From the NCBI GenBank assembly GCA_029289265.1, contig JARFTX010000003.1, positions 46,224 to 110,223 of the forward strand: 64,000 nucleotides of DNA. The letters are read 5' to 3'. Positions 48,027 through 57,206 of this stretch are shown here, one piece after another. Below the pieces are notes generated by a model, which had not been told where the DNA came from, did no database searches, and worked only from the letters and a program-made list of their open reading frames with translations. The DNA comes from Gammaproteobacteria bacterium. GTDB taxonomy: Bacteria; Pseudomonadota; Gammaproteobacteria; Burkholderiales; Rhodocyclaceae. The stretch's first letter is position 1. Each line of letters begins with the position of its first letter. The position numbers were made by a program, and so were the translations under genes.

Positions 48027-48169
48027 GGCGCGGATTCTACCGGCTACGCCGGACCACTGAACATTTCGGACCGTGTCGATATCTATGCTGAGAGAGTAGA
48101 CTGAATTTACGGTCAGGCTTCGATACGGACGTGTCGGCGGAGGCCGGATCGTCGCTGCGGAGAAATTGC

Positions 48170-48997
48170 ATGATCATGGCTTCCATCAGGCCGGCCGCCG
48201 TCGCCGGTCAGTTCTACCCGAGCGACCCCAGGGTCCTTCGCACCCAGATCGAGGAAATGCTCGCCGGGGCGATGCCGCTGGAGGTCGTCCCGAGTCCCAA
48301 GGCGATTGTCGTGCCCCACGCCGGTTACATCTATTCAGGTCCGATCGCCGCGACGGCCTATGCCTCGATCGCGACCTTGCGTGAGACCGTGCGGCGCGTC
48401 GTGCTGCTCGGACCGGCGCACCGTGAACTGGTGCGAGGCTTCGCCTTGCCGGCGGCCCAGGCCTTCGCGACGCCGCTCGGCACCGTCCCGCTCAGCCGCG
48501 AGGACTGGCTGCTGCTCCAGCAACGCCCCGAGGTCGTCGTCGACGACCGCCCGCACGCCTTCGAGCACAGCCTCGAGGTTCAGCTCCCCTTCCTGCAGAC
48601 GGTGCTTGACGAGTTCAAGCTCGTGCCGATTTTGGTCGGGGCCGCGACCGCCGAACAGGTCGGTGAAGTGCTCCAGCAGCTCTGGGGTGGCCCCGAGACG
48701 CTGGTCGTGATCAGCTCGGACCTCTCGCACTACCACGCCTACGATCATGCCCGCCAGCGCGACAAGGCGACGGTCGAGCAGGTGCTGAGGCTGCGCCCCG
48801 GCATCGATCACGAGCAGGCCTGCGGAGCGACGCCGCTCAACGGGCTGCTCCAGGTGGCCGGACAGTTCGGCCTCGAGCCGCATCTGCTGGACCTGCGCAA
48901 TTCCGGCGACACGGCGGGCGACCGCGCTCGCGTGGTCGGTTACGCGAGCGTCGCATTCTGCGAGATCCCCTCCCATGCCAGACCTCTCCAGCACTGA
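48170..48997 (+). CDS. amrB: AmmeMemoRadiSam system protein B (MEMO1 family)
   Basis: 275 residues. MEMO motifs: RPAAVAGQFYPSDP at the start, VVPHAGYIYSGPIAA, GPAHRELVRG, HSLEVQLPFLQ and SSDLSHYHAYDHA. Related to extradiol dioxygenases and bacterial Memo proteins; chemistry is not settled. The Met at 48170 has GGAG seven bases upstream; a frame from 48131 and a Met at 48176 are alternatives. Overlaps the next gene by 23 bases. Confidence 0.93.
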   Translation: MIMASIRPAAVAGQFYPSDPRVLRTQIEEMLAGAMPLEVVPSPKAIVVPHAGYIYSGPIAATAYASIATLRETVRRVVLLGPAHRELVRGFALPAAQAFATPLGTVPLSREDWLLLQQRPEVVVDDRPHAFEHSLEVQLPFLQTVLDEFKLVPILVGAATAEQVGEVLQQLWGGPETLVVISSDLSHYHAYDHARQRDKATVEQVLRLRPGIDHEQACGATPLNGLLQVAGQFGLEPHLLDLRNSGDTAGDRARVVGYASVAFCEIPSHARPLQH

Positions 48998-49571
48998 CGG
49001 CGACCTGGGCGACATCCTCCTGCGGCGAGGCCGCCAGGCGATCGCCTCGCATCTCGGCCTGGGCGAACCACCGCCCGCGGCGACCGACGGGCTGCTCGCG
49101 CAGCGCGCCTCGACTTTTGTCACCCTCAAGTCCAGGGGCGAATTGCGCGGTTGCATGGGCAGCATCCGGGCGCAAAAGGCCCTCGGCGAGGATGTCGTCG
49201 CGAATGCGATCGCGGCGGCGACGCGCGACCCGCGCTTTCCCCCGTTGACCGCCGATGAACTGGAGCGGGTCGTCATCGAGGTGTCACTGCTGTCAGAGCC
49301 GCATTACCTGGAATTCGGCGACGAGGCCGCGCTGCTCGGGCAGGTACGGCCGGGCGTCGACGGACTGATCATCTTCTCCGGCTGCCGCAGCGCGACCTTT
49401 CTGCCCCAAGTGTGGGAGCAGTTGCCCGAGCCGCGGCGCTTTCTGGCGGCGCTGAAGCACAAGGCCGGGCTCGACGCCGACCGCCCCGCGCCACGACTGA
49501 TGGCGGCCACTTTCACGGTCAGGAAATGGACCGAGGCATCGGCCACACCCGCCCCGAGCGAGCCGCAATGA
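48975..49571 (+). CDS. amrA: AmmeMemoRadiSam system protein A (AMMECR1 family)
   Basis: 198 residues, AMMECR1 domain with TFVTLKSRGELRGCMGSI, containing the invariant LRGCMG motif, and EVSLLSEP. Function unknown across all domains of life. It is tightly linked to Memo upstream and to the radical SAM gene downstream (ATGA overlap), the standard trio. Confidence 0.94.
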   Translation: MPDLSSTDGDLGDILLRRGRQAIASHLGLGEPPPAATDGLLAQRASTFVTLKSRGELRGCMGSIRAQKALGEDVVANAIAAATRDPRFPPLTADELERVVIEVSLLSEPHYLEFGDEAALLGQVRPGVDGLIIFSGCRSATFLPQVWEQLPEPRRFLAALKHKAGLDADRPAPRLMAATFTVRKWTEASATPAPSEPQ

Positions 49572-50641
49572 ACCACCCCGGCCGGTACTGGCACCCAATC
49601 GACGACGGGCGCATCCAGTGCGACCTGTGCCCGCGCTTCTGTCGCCTGCACGAAGGCCAGCGCGGGGCGTGCTTCGTGCGCATGCGCGAGCGCGACGCGA
49701 TCGTGCTGACGACCTACGGCCGAAGCTCAGGCTTCTGCATCGACCCGATCGAGAAAAAGCCGCTCAACCACTTCCACCCCGGCTCGAGCGTGTTCTCGTT
49801 CGGCACCGCCGGCTGCAACCTCGCCTGCAAGTTCTGCCAGAACTGGGACATCTCCAAATCGCGCGACATGGACCGGCTGATGGATTCGGCCTCGCCCGAG
49901 GAGATCGCCCGCACGGCAAAGAGATGGGGTTGCCGCAGCATCGCCTTCACCTACAACGATCCGGTGATCTTCGCCGAGTACGCGATCGACTGTGCGAGCG
50001 CCGCCCATGCGCAGGGCCTGAAGACGGTGGCGGTGACTGCCGGCTACATCACCGCCGAGGCGAGACCCGAGTTCTTTGCGGGCATGGACGCGGCCAACGT
50101 CGACCTCAAGGGCTTCACCGACGATTTCTATGTGAAGCTCTGCGGCGCGCACCTGCAGCCCGTGCTCGACACGCTGAAGTGGCTGGTGCACGAGAGCGCC
50201 GTGTGGACCGAGATCACGACGCTCCTGATTCCCGGCCACAACGACTCCGACGAGGAGGTCACGGCGCTTTCGCAGTGGATCGCGCACGAACTCGGCGCCG
50301 AAGTCCCGCTCCACTTCACCGCATTCCACCCCGATTTCAAGCTCACCGACATTCGGGCGACGCCCGCCTCGACGCTGCGCCGGGCGCGCGACATCGCCCG
50401 CCGCGCCGGACTCGCCCATGTGTATACCGGCAACGTGCACGACAAGGAGGGCGGAACCACCTACTGCACCGGCTGTGGCGATGCGCTGATCGTGCGCGAC
50501 TGGTACGAGATCCTTTCCTACCGCGTCGACGACCACGGCCGCTGCGTCAAGTGCTCGACGCCGCTCGCCGGGCGCTTCGGCGGCTACGACACGCCGTTCG
50601 GGGCACGGCGCATTCCGGTGCCTATCCACCGCCACGCGTGA
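49568..50641 (+). CDS. amrS: AmmeMemoRadiSam system radical SAM enzyme
   Basis: 357 residues. SAM-cluster cysteines Cys83, Cys87 and Cys90 (CNLACKFC), an N-terminal Cys18, Cys21, Cys25, Cys35 set (CDLCPRFC), and a C-terminal Cys-rich tail (YCTGCGD, CVKCSTP) that may hold metal. Related to pyruvate formate-lyase activating enzymes. Forms the B-A-radical-SAM trio; the target reaction is unknown. Start overlaps amrA as ATGA. Confidence 0.95.
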   Translation: MNHPGRYWHPIDDGRIQCDLCPRFCRLHEGQRGACFVRMRERDAIVLTTYGRSSGFCIDPIEKKPLNHFHPGSSVFSFGTAGCNLACKFCQNWDISKSRDMDRLMDSASPEEIARTAKRWGCRSIAFTYNDPVIFAEYAIDCASAAHAQGLKTVAVTAGYITAEARPEFFAGMDAANVDLKGFTDDFYVKLCGAHLQPVLDTLKWLVHESAVWTEITTLLIPGHNDSDEEVTALSQWIAHELGAEVPLHFTAFHPDFKLTDIRATPASTLRRARDIARRAGLAHVYTGNVHDKEGGTTYCTGCGDALIVRDWYEILSYRVDDHGRCVKCSTPLAGRFGGYDTPFGARRIPVPIHRHA

Positions 50642-50761
50642 CGGCCCGGCCGGGCACGATCGGCTGGGAAGTCGAACGGCTCGGATCGTAAGGCAGTCGC
50701 TTGCCCGCACTCGCGCGCTGTGACATGCTCGACCGCATCGCCTGCGCCGCAAGAGATCCCC

Positions 50762-51511
50762 GTGAAACTACGCAAGACGCAGCTCAGCATCCCCGCCGAC
50801 AGCGCCTGGCTCGACGGTGCTCTCGCGCATGCGCCGGACGTTCGAGGACTTGCGATCGTGCTCCATGCCGAACCGGCCGATGCCCCGCCCGTCGACCACG
50901 ACCTCGTCGTGAACGCCCTGCAGGAAGCAGGCTACGCGACGCTGCTGCTCGATCTGCTCACCGGCTACGAAGTGCAGCGCGACCCCGACGCGCATTTCAA
51001 CGTTCCGCAGATGGCCAACCGGTTGCTGGCGGTCGCCGACTGGATCGCCCACCAGCCGCCGCTGGCGCCGCTCTCGCTCGGGCTGGTGGCCTCTGGGACG
51101 ACCAGCGGCGCCGCCGTGCGCGCCGCGTGGAAAGCACCGGGGCGCTTTGCTGCGATCGCCTGCCTGGGCGGGCGCCCGGATCTCGCCGGCGCCCAGCCGC
51201 TTTCGGCCCTGGCCGTGCCGCTGCGCATGGTCGTGACCGGAGGCGATCCCGACCGGCACATCATCGAACAGGCCTACGCGCTGGTCGAAGCCCCCAAGGA
51301 CTGGCAGACCCTGCCCGTCGCCGCGGATTCGCTCGTCGATGCGCATGCGCGCATTGCCTTCGCGCGCGAAGTCATCGACTGGTTCGCGCAGCATCTGCCG
51401 GAGCCCCGCGATGCAGGCGGCGACCCCGGCGCCGTCTCCACCGACGAAGTCCCGGCCGATGCGCACGACGCCCGCCCAACCCCGCTGGAAGATTCTCCTG
51501 CCAGAGACTGA
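50762..51511 (+). CDS. Alpha/beta-hydrolase-fold protein with altered nucleophile motif
   Basis: 249 residues from the chosen GTG. Dienelactone-hydrolase-like fold. Where relatives have G-x-S-x-G this protein has Gly112-Thr-Thr-Ser-Gly116, so the nucleophilic serine is replaced or shifted, and enzymatic activity is uncertain. The C-terminal 25 residues are Asp/Pro rich. A start at 50720 (263 residues) is the alternative. Follows amrS by 120 bases; function unknown. Confidence 0.75.
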   Translation: MKLRKTQLSIPADSAWLDGALAHAPDVRGLAIVLHAEPADAPPVDHDLVVNALQEAGYATLLLDLLTGYEVQRDPDAHFNVPQMANRLLAVADWIAHQPPLAPLSLGLVASGTTSGAAVRAAWKAPGRFAAIACLGGRPDLAGAQPLSALAVPLRMVVTGGDPDRHIIEQAYALVEAPKDWQTLPVAADSLVDAHARIAFAREVIDWFAQHLPEPRDAGGDPGAVSTDEVPADAHDARPTPLEDSPARD

Positions 51512-51569
51512 CGGCCGCTTCGGTCACCGCGTGGTGAAATTCCGCCGCACGAGGCTCACCGATTGGCTG

Positions 51570-52151
51570 ATGGCGATACGTGCGGCGACCCTCGCCCTGG
51601 CCGTCGCGGCGCTGGCCGGTTGCACCAGCGTGATCGTCCCGCCGGCCGATCCCGCCGAGCCGGTACGGGTGCTGGTGCTCGACCACGGGCGCCATTCCAG
51701 CCTGGTGCTGCCCGCCCCCGACGGCGGCGCGGTGCGCTACTCCTACGGCGACTGGGACTACTACGTGCTGGAGCAAACCGACCTCGCCAGCGGCCTGCAT
51801 GCACTCGTGCGGCCGTCGGCCGCGGCACTCGGCCGCCAGGCTTTGCCCGGGCCAGTGCAGGCCGACGCAATCCGGAGCCAGCTGCGGGTCCAGGTTGTCG
51901 AGGCCCTAGAGGTCGTGGTCGCCGCCGAAGCCACCCGACGCCTTTACGGCGAGCTCGAAGCGCTGTTCGCGGAAGGGCGCGCCCGGGCCCTGCACCACAA
52001 CGCGACGATCGACGTGTACTTCGTTCCGCATCCGCTCGACTACACCCTCGCCCACAACTCGAACCTCGTCGTCGGGCAGTGGCTGGAGGCGCTCGGCTGC
52101 ACGGTGCGCGGCCGCCCGTTGCTGTCGAACTGGCGCGTCGCGCCCCGGTAG
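51570..52151 (+). CDS. DUF2459-like lipoprotein
   Basis: 193 residues. Signal peptide MAIRAATLALAVAALAGC with a lipobox Cys18, then HGRHSSLVLP and YSYGDWDYYVLEQ motifs that resemble DUF2459 proteins. Function unknown, probably an inner- or outer-membrane lipoprotein. The frame is open upstream to 51339 but that part shadows the hydrolase gene; a GTG at 51531 is an alternative that keeps a signal sequence. Confidence 0.78.
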   Translation: MAIRAATLALAVAALAGCTSVIVPPADPAEPVRVLVLDHGRHSSLVLPAPDGGAVRYSYGDWDYYVLEQTDLASGLHALVRPSAAALGRQALPGPVQADAIRSQLRVQVVEALEVVVAAEATRRLYGELEALFAEGRARALHHNATIDVYFVPHPLDYTLAHNSNLVVGQWLEALGCTVRGRPLLSNWRVAPR

Positions 52152-52249
52152 TCGCCGCAGTTTTTCCGTATCCCTTTGTTTCGGAAGCGCCATGACCGCA
52201 GGAGTCGGTTCTAGAATCCATCCGGAAAAAACTTCTGCGGAGCGACGAA

Positions 52250-52807
52250 ATGCCTCTCAACAAATCCATGATGCTGGGCATCGGCCTCGGCGCGCTCGGG
52301 GTGACCGCGGGCGGCGCCATCGCAACGCTCGGACTGCCGGACTTCGGCCCGAAGTACGCCGACGTCCTGCACGCGCGTCCGGTCATGGAGACGATCGAGA
52401 CGCCGCGTGAAGTGTGCGAGGAAGTCGCGGTGCGGCATCGGCGGCCGGTCCAGGATCCGAACCGGATCACGGGCACGGTGGTCGGCGCGGTTGCGGGCGG
52501 CCTTCTCGGAAACCAGATCGGTGGCGGTAGCGGAAAGAAGATCGCGACCGTGGCCGGGGCCGCGGCCGGCGGGTATGCGGGCAACCAGGTGCAAGCCAAC
52601 ATGCAGGCGAACGACACCTATACCACGACCCAAACACGCTGCCGGATGGTCACCGACACGCACGAGAAGCTCGTCGGCTACGACGTCGAGTATCGACTCG
52701 GCGACCAGGTCGGCCGCGTGCGCATGGACCAGGAGCCGGGTTCGCGCATTCCCGTGAAGAACGGGCAACTGGTCCTGACGACAGGATCCCAGGCTGCGGG
52801 CGGATAG
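52250..52807 (+). CDS. Glycine-zipper 2TM-domain envelope protein
   Basis: 185 residues. An N-terminal hydrophobic segment (about 8-30), a central glycine-zipper pair (GTVVGAVAGGLLGNQIGGGSGKK, seen as overlapping motifs around 74-110) and a C-terminal domain with Cys and Asp residues (TRCRMVTDTHEKLVGYDVEY). SlyB-like family, envelope integrity or stress role inferred. GGAG precedes the start. Confidence 0.85.
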   Translation: MPLNKSMMLGIGLGALGVTAGGAIATLGLPDFGPKYADVLHARPVMETIETPREVCEEVAVRHRRPVQDPNRITGTVVGAVAGGLLGNQIGGGSGKKIATVAGAAAGGYAGNQVQANMQANDTYTTTQTRCRMVTDTHEKLVGYDVEYRLGDQVGRVRMDQEPGSRIPVKNGQLVLTTGSQAAGG

Positions 52808-52879
52808 TTCATCGGACGCGGCGGGGCCGAAAGCCAGCCTTGCCGGTGACGAGCGGTTCTGCACCAAGACGGTGGCGCC

Positions 52880-52885
52880 TATAAT
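52880..52885 (+). promoter_or_regulatory. Consensus -10 for mfd
   Basis: A perfect TATAAT 48 bases before the mfd start in an otherwise GC-rich gap. The -35 at 16-18 bases is weak (TCTGCA, TTCTGC). Confidence 0.55.
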
Positions 52886-52933
52886 CGCGCACTCCGCCAT
52901 CGTCGCCGCGTCACCGCCTCGGCCGCCCGCCTC

Positions 52934-55900
52934 ATGTCCGCATCGCTCGACCCGCTGCTTCCCCCGCTTGCCACCCTAGCCACCCCCAAAGCCGGCGCGC
53001 GCCTCGCGCTGCCGCCGCTTGCCGGTTCAGCCGACGCGCTGGCGCTCGCGCAGCTCGCCGGACGCGGGGCGATGCTGCTCGTCGTCACCGCCAATCCGCT
53101 CGACGCGCAGCGCCTGCACGACGAGCTCGCCTGGGCGGCGCCGAAGCTGCGCGCCCACGCGCTGCCCGACTGGGAGACGCTGCCCTACGACAGCTTCTCG
53201 CCTCACCAGGACCTGATCTCGGAGCGGCTCGCGACGCTCTACGCGCTGTCGCGCGGCGAGGCCGACCTGGTGCTGGTGCCGGCCTCGACCGCGCTCTACC
53301 GGCTGGCGCCGCCGGCCTGGCTCGCCGCCTATACCTTCTTCATCAAGCAGGGCGAAAGGCTCGACCTCGAGGGCTTGCGCGCGCAGATGGCGCTCGCCGG
53401 CTACGCCCACGTGACCCAGGTCGTCAGCCCGGGCGAGTTTTCGGTGCGCGGCGGCCTGATCGACCTCTATCCGATGGGCGCGGCCCTGCCGTTTCGGATC
53501 GACCTCTTCGACGACGAAGTCGAGACCATCAAGACCTTCGATCCGGACACTCAGCGCACCGTTTATCCGGTACCCGAGATCCGCCTGCTGCCGGCGCGCG
53601 AGTTCCCGCTCGACGAGGCGGCACGCACGCGCTTTCGCGGCCGCTTCCGCGAGCGCTTCGAAGGCGATCCGTCGCGCGTCGCGCTCTACAAGGACGTCTC
53701 CCACGGCATCGCGCCGGCCGGCATCGAGTACTACCTGCCGCTGTTCTTCGATGAGACGGCGACGCTCTTCGACTATCTGCCGGCGGGTGCGGCGGTGGTG
53801 CTGCACCACGACGTCCCGGCCGCGATCGACGAGTTCTGGCGCGACACGCGCTCGCGCCACGACCTGCTGAAGGGTGACCGCACGCGCCCGGTGATGCCGC
53901 CCGAGACGCTGTTCCTGAGCCAGGAGGCGTTCTTCACCGCGCTCAAGAGCCACCCGCGCGTGGACCTGCCCGCGTTCGACCCGGCGGCGCAGGATGCCGC
54001 CGCGACGGCGCTGCCCGACGTCTCGGTCGAGCGGCGTGCGGCCGATCCCGTGCACCGGCTCAAGGCCCTGGTCGACGGCGACTGGGGCGCCGCCGGGGGG
54101 CGCGTGCTGGTGCTCGCCGACTCGCCCGGGCGGCGCGAGACCATCGCCGAGTTCTTCGCCGAGTACGGCCTCAAGCCTGCACCGTGCGCCGACCTCGACG
54201 GTTTTCTCGCCGCCGGCGAACGGTTCGCGCTGGGCGTCGCACCGCTCGCGTCGGGCTTCGTGCTGCCGCAGGCGAAGCTCGCCCTCGTCACCGAGACCGA
54301 GCTCTACGCCGCCACGGCCCGCACCCGCACGCGGCGCGATGCCCGCAAGGCGGCCACCGTCGAGGGCTGGCTGCGCGATCTCTCCGAGCTCAAGCCGGGC
54401 GACCCGGTGGTGCACGTCTCGCACGGCATCGGCCGCTACATGGGGCTGGTGCACATGGATCTGGGCGAAGGCTCGACCGAGTTCCTGCACCTCGAGTACG
54501 CCAACGGCGACAAGCTCTACGTGCCGGTGTCGCAGCTGCACGTCATCACCCGCTACGCCGGCGCCGACCCCGAGGCGGTCGCGCTGCACCGGCTGGGCTC
54601 CGGCCAGTGGGAGAAGGCGAAGAAGAAGGCGGCGATGCAGGTGCGCGACACCGCCGCCGAGCTGCTCGCCCTCTACGCCCAGCGCGCCGCCCGGCCGGGC
54701 CACCGCTTCGACTTCCGCCAGCACGACCTGGAGGCCTTCGCCGAGGGCTTCGGCTTCGAGACCACGCCCGACCAGCAGGCGGCGATCGACGCGGTCGTCG
54801 ACGACATGCGCTCGGGCCGGCCGATGGACCGGCTGGTGTGCGGCGACGTCGGCTTCGGCAAGACCGAGGTGGCGCTGCGCGCCGCCTTCGTCGCGGTCGC
54901 CGACGGCAAGCAGGTCGCGGTGCTGACGCCCACCACGCTGCTCGCCGAGCAGCACTTCCAGACCTTCTCCGACCGCTTCGCCGACTGGCCGGTGCGGCTC
55001 GCCGAGCTGTCGCGCTTTCGCAGCGCCAAGGAGCAGGCCGACGCGCTCGCCCAGCTCGCCGAGGGCAAGATCGACATCATCATCGGCACGCACCGACTGC
55101 TGCAGAAGGACGTCAAGTTCAAGCGCCTCGGCCTCGTCATCATCGACGAGGAGCACCGCTTCGGCGTGCGCCAGAAGGAGGCGCTGAAGCACTTGCGCAG
55201 CGAGGTCGACATCCTGACCCTCACCGCCACCCCGATCCCGCGCACGCTGGGCCTCGCCCTCGAAGGGATGCGCGAGTTCTCGGTGATCGCCACCGCGCCG
55301 CAGAAGCGCCTCGCGATCAAGACCTTCGTGCAGCGCCACAGCAAAGGCATCGTGCGCGAGGCGGTGCTGCGCGAGTTCAAGCGCGGCGGCCAGGTGTACT
55401 TCCTGCACAACGAGGTCGAGACCATCGAGAACGTGCGCGACGAGCTCGCCGCGCTGCTGCCCGAGGCGCGCATCGTGGTCGGCCACGGCCAGCTGCCCGA
55501 GCGCGAACTCGAGCGCGTGATGCGCGAGTTCACCACCCAGCGCGCCAACCTGCTGCTGTGCACGACCATCATCGAGACCGGCATCGACATTCCCACCGCC
55601 AACACCATCGTCATCAACCGCGCCGACCGCTTCGGCCTCGCCCAGCTCCACCAGCTGCGCGGCCGGGTCGGGCGCAGCCACCACCAGGCCTACGCCTACC
55701 TGCTCACCGACGCGCACGCCAAGCCGACCGCGGCGGCGCAGAAGCGGCTCGAGGCGATCACGCTGATGGAGGAGCTCGGCTCGGGCTTCTACCTGGCGAT
55801 GCACGATCTGGAGATCCGCGGCGCCGGCGAGGTGCTGGGCGAGCACCAGTCCGGCGAGATCCAGCAGATCGGCTTCAGCCTCTACACGGAGATGTTGAAG

Positions 55901-56392
55901 CGCGCCGTGCGCGACCTGCAGGCGGGCCGCGAGCCCGACCTCGCCCAGCCGCTCGAGGTCGTCTCCGAGATCAATCTCCACACCCCCGCGCTGCTCCCGT
56001 CCGACTACTGCCCTGACGTCCAGGAGCGCCTCACCCTCTACAAGCGGCTCGCCAACTGCGAGCGCGACGACGAGCTGCGCGCAATGCAGGAAGAGCTGAT
56101 CGACCGCTTCGGCGAGCTGCCGCCGCAGGCCCAGGCGCTCATCGAGTCCCACCGCCTGCGCCTGCTGGTCAAACCCTTCGGCGTCGCCAAGCTCGACGCC
56201 TCGGAGGCGCAGATCAGCGTGCATTTCGGCCCCAACCCCCCGATCGACCCCGCCAAGGTCATCTTCCTGATCCAGAAGGACCGTAGCACCCGAATGGCCG
56301 GCCCCGACCGCCTGATCCGCCAGGCGAGCCTGCCTAACCTCAAGCAGCGCGTGCAAGGAGTGCGGGAACTGCTCGAGGCCGTGCGGGCCTGA
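52934..56392 (+). CDS. mfd: Transcription-repair coupling factor Mfd
   Basis: 1152 residues, standard length. UvrB-like N-terminal domain, RNA-polymerase-interaction domain (about 470-540), helicase motifs GDVGFGKTE (637-645) and DEEH (738-741), and the TRCF C-terminal domain. Known role: removes stalled RNA polymerase at lesions and recruits UvrA. Start at the first Met of the conserved region. 18 bases separate it from the caspase-like gene. Confidence 0.97.
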   Translation: MSASLDPLLPPLATLATPKAGARLALPPLAGSADALALAQLAGRGAMLLVVTANPLDAQRLHDELAWAAPKLRAHALPDWETLPYDSFSPHQDLISERLATLYALSRGEADLVLVPASTALYRLAPPAWLAAYTFFIKQGERLDLEGLRAQMALAGYAHVTQVVSPGEFSVRGGLIDLYPMGAALPFRIDLFDDEVETIKTFDPDTQRTVYPVPEIRLLPAREFPLDEAARTRFRGRFRERFEGDPSRVALYKDVSHGIAPAGIEYYLPLFFDETATLFDYLPAGAAVVLHHDVPAAIDEFWRDTRSRHDLLKGDRTRPVMPPETLFLSQEAFFTALKSHPRVDLPAFDPAAQDAAATALPDVSVERRAADPVHRLKALVDGDWGAAGGRVLVLADSPGRRETIAEFFAEYGLKPAPCADLDGFLAAGERFALGVAPLASGFVLPQAKLALVTETELYAATARTRTRRDARKAATVEGWLRDLSELKPGDPVVHVSHGIGRYMGLVHMDLGEGSTEFLHLEYANGDKLYVPVSQLHVITRYAGADPEAVALHRLGSGQWEKAKKKAAMQVRDTAAELLALYAQRAARPGHRFDFRQHDLEAFAEGFGFETTPDQQAAIDAVVDDMRSGRPMDRLVCGDVGFGKTEVALRAAFVAVADGKQVAVLTPTTLLAEQHFQTFSDRFADWPVRLAELSRFRSAKEQADALAQLAEGKIDIIIGTHRLLQKDVKFKRLGLVIIDEEHRFGVRQKEALKHLRSEVDILTLTATPIPRTLGLALEGMREFSVIATAPQKRLAIKTFVQRHSKGIVREAVLREFKRGGQVYFLHNEVETIENVRDELAALLPEARIVVGHGQLPERELERVMREFTTQRANLLLCTTIIETGIDIPTANTIVINRADRFGLAQLHQLRGRVGRSHHQAYAYLLTDAHAKPTAAAQKRLEAITLMEELGSGFYLAMHDLEIRGAGEVLGEHQSGEIQQIGFSLYTEMLKRAVRDLQAGREPDLAQPLEVVSEINLHTPALLPSDYCPDVQERLTLYKRLANCERDDELRAMQEELIDRFGELPPQAQALIESHRLRLLVKPFGVAKLDASEAQISVHFGPNPPIDPAKVIFLIQKDRSTRMAGPDRLIRQASLPNLKQRVQGVRELLEAVRA

Positions 56393-56410
56393 GTTTTTCC
56401 GATCCAGCTG

Positions 56411-57088
56411 ATGCCTAAGCATATGTTCGCCCTGTGCATCGGCATCGACGACTACCCCGGCGGCGTGTGCCTAGCGGGCTGCGCGAACGACGCCCGTGAC
56501 TGGTCCGCCGAACTGGCTCGGCGCGGCTTCGTCGTGCGGACGCTCACCGACAGCGCGGCCACGCGGGCGGCAGTCGTCGGTGCTGCCGCCGAGGTCGTTG
56601 GACGCACGCGCCCGGGCGATGTGCTGGTGTTGACCTGGTCGGGGCATGGCGCATGTTTTTCGGACGAGGGCGAGGCCGGCACCCCGGGTCGGGAGGATTC
56701 GGGAACGGCCGGAACAACCAAGGCGGTGGTATGCGGACTCGACCCTTCCCTGCGCGACTGCCTCGCCGCTCGCCGCGCCGGGGTGCGGCTCGTCGCGATC
56801 GCCGACTGCTGCCATGCCGGCGCATGGGCGAAGCACGTGCCGCTCGCACTAGACCTGCTCCTGGCCGGTTGTCGCGAGGTCCAGCGTTGCTGGGACGGCC
56901 ACTTCCTGGGCCGCGCAAACGGCGCCTTCACCCGTCACGCCCTGGATGCGCTGCGCGGTCTGCCTCGGGAGGCGAGCTACGACGACTGGTTCGCGCGCAT
57001 CCGTACCCACCTTCCCTCCACACGCGCCCCGCAAGAGCCGCAGATCTTCGGCTCGCAGGCTGCGCGCAGCGCCCGCGTCTTCGGCTGA
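56411..57088 (+). CDS. Caspase-fold C14 (metacaspase-like) peptidase
   Basis: 225 residues, a stand-alone p20-type domain. Begins FALCIGIDDYPGG and LAGCANDARDW; catalytic His79 in WSGHG and Cys134 in ADCCHAG. The loop between them is short (about 50 residues) and lacks the acidic DE-rich segment common in bacterial relatives, so the specificity pocket may differ. No signal peptide or partner domain is visible. It sits between mfd and a contractile-tail gene cluster on the same strand, so it may be part of that system or an independent gene. Met at 56423 is an alternative start. Confidence 0.85.
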   Translation: MPKHMFALCIGIDDYPGGVCLAGCANDARDWSAELARRGFVVRTLTDSAATRAAVVGAAAEVVGRTRPGDVLVLTWSGHGACFSDEGEAGTPGREDSGTAGTTKAVVCGLDPSLRDCLAARRAGVRLVAIADCCHAGAWAKHVPLALDLLLAGCREVQRCWDGHFLGRANGAFTRHALDALRGLPREASYDDWFARIRTHLPSTRAPQEPQIFGSQAARSARVFG

Positions 57089-57155
57089 GCGGGTCTGATC
57101 GGGTTGCGCGGCAATCCGTATCCGATGGATTTCCGCGCGCCGAGATGTTTCAGGT

Positions 57156-57184
57156 TTGACAAACGCACAGTCGTTCTCTAAACC
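57156..57184 (+). promoter_or_regulatory. Weak candidate promoter of the tail gene cluster
   Basis: TTGACA at 57156-57161 is a perfect -35; TAAACC after 17 bases is a poor -10. It lies in a local low-GC patch in the 118-base gap between the caspase-like gene and the first tail gene. Confidence 0.3.
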
Positions 57185-57206
57185 GACATAACTAACAAGA
57201 ATACCC

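Noticed and set aside
53027..56422. 1131-codon minus-strand frame across mfd
   Set aside because: Pure shadow of mfd, which is complete and has all helicase motifs.
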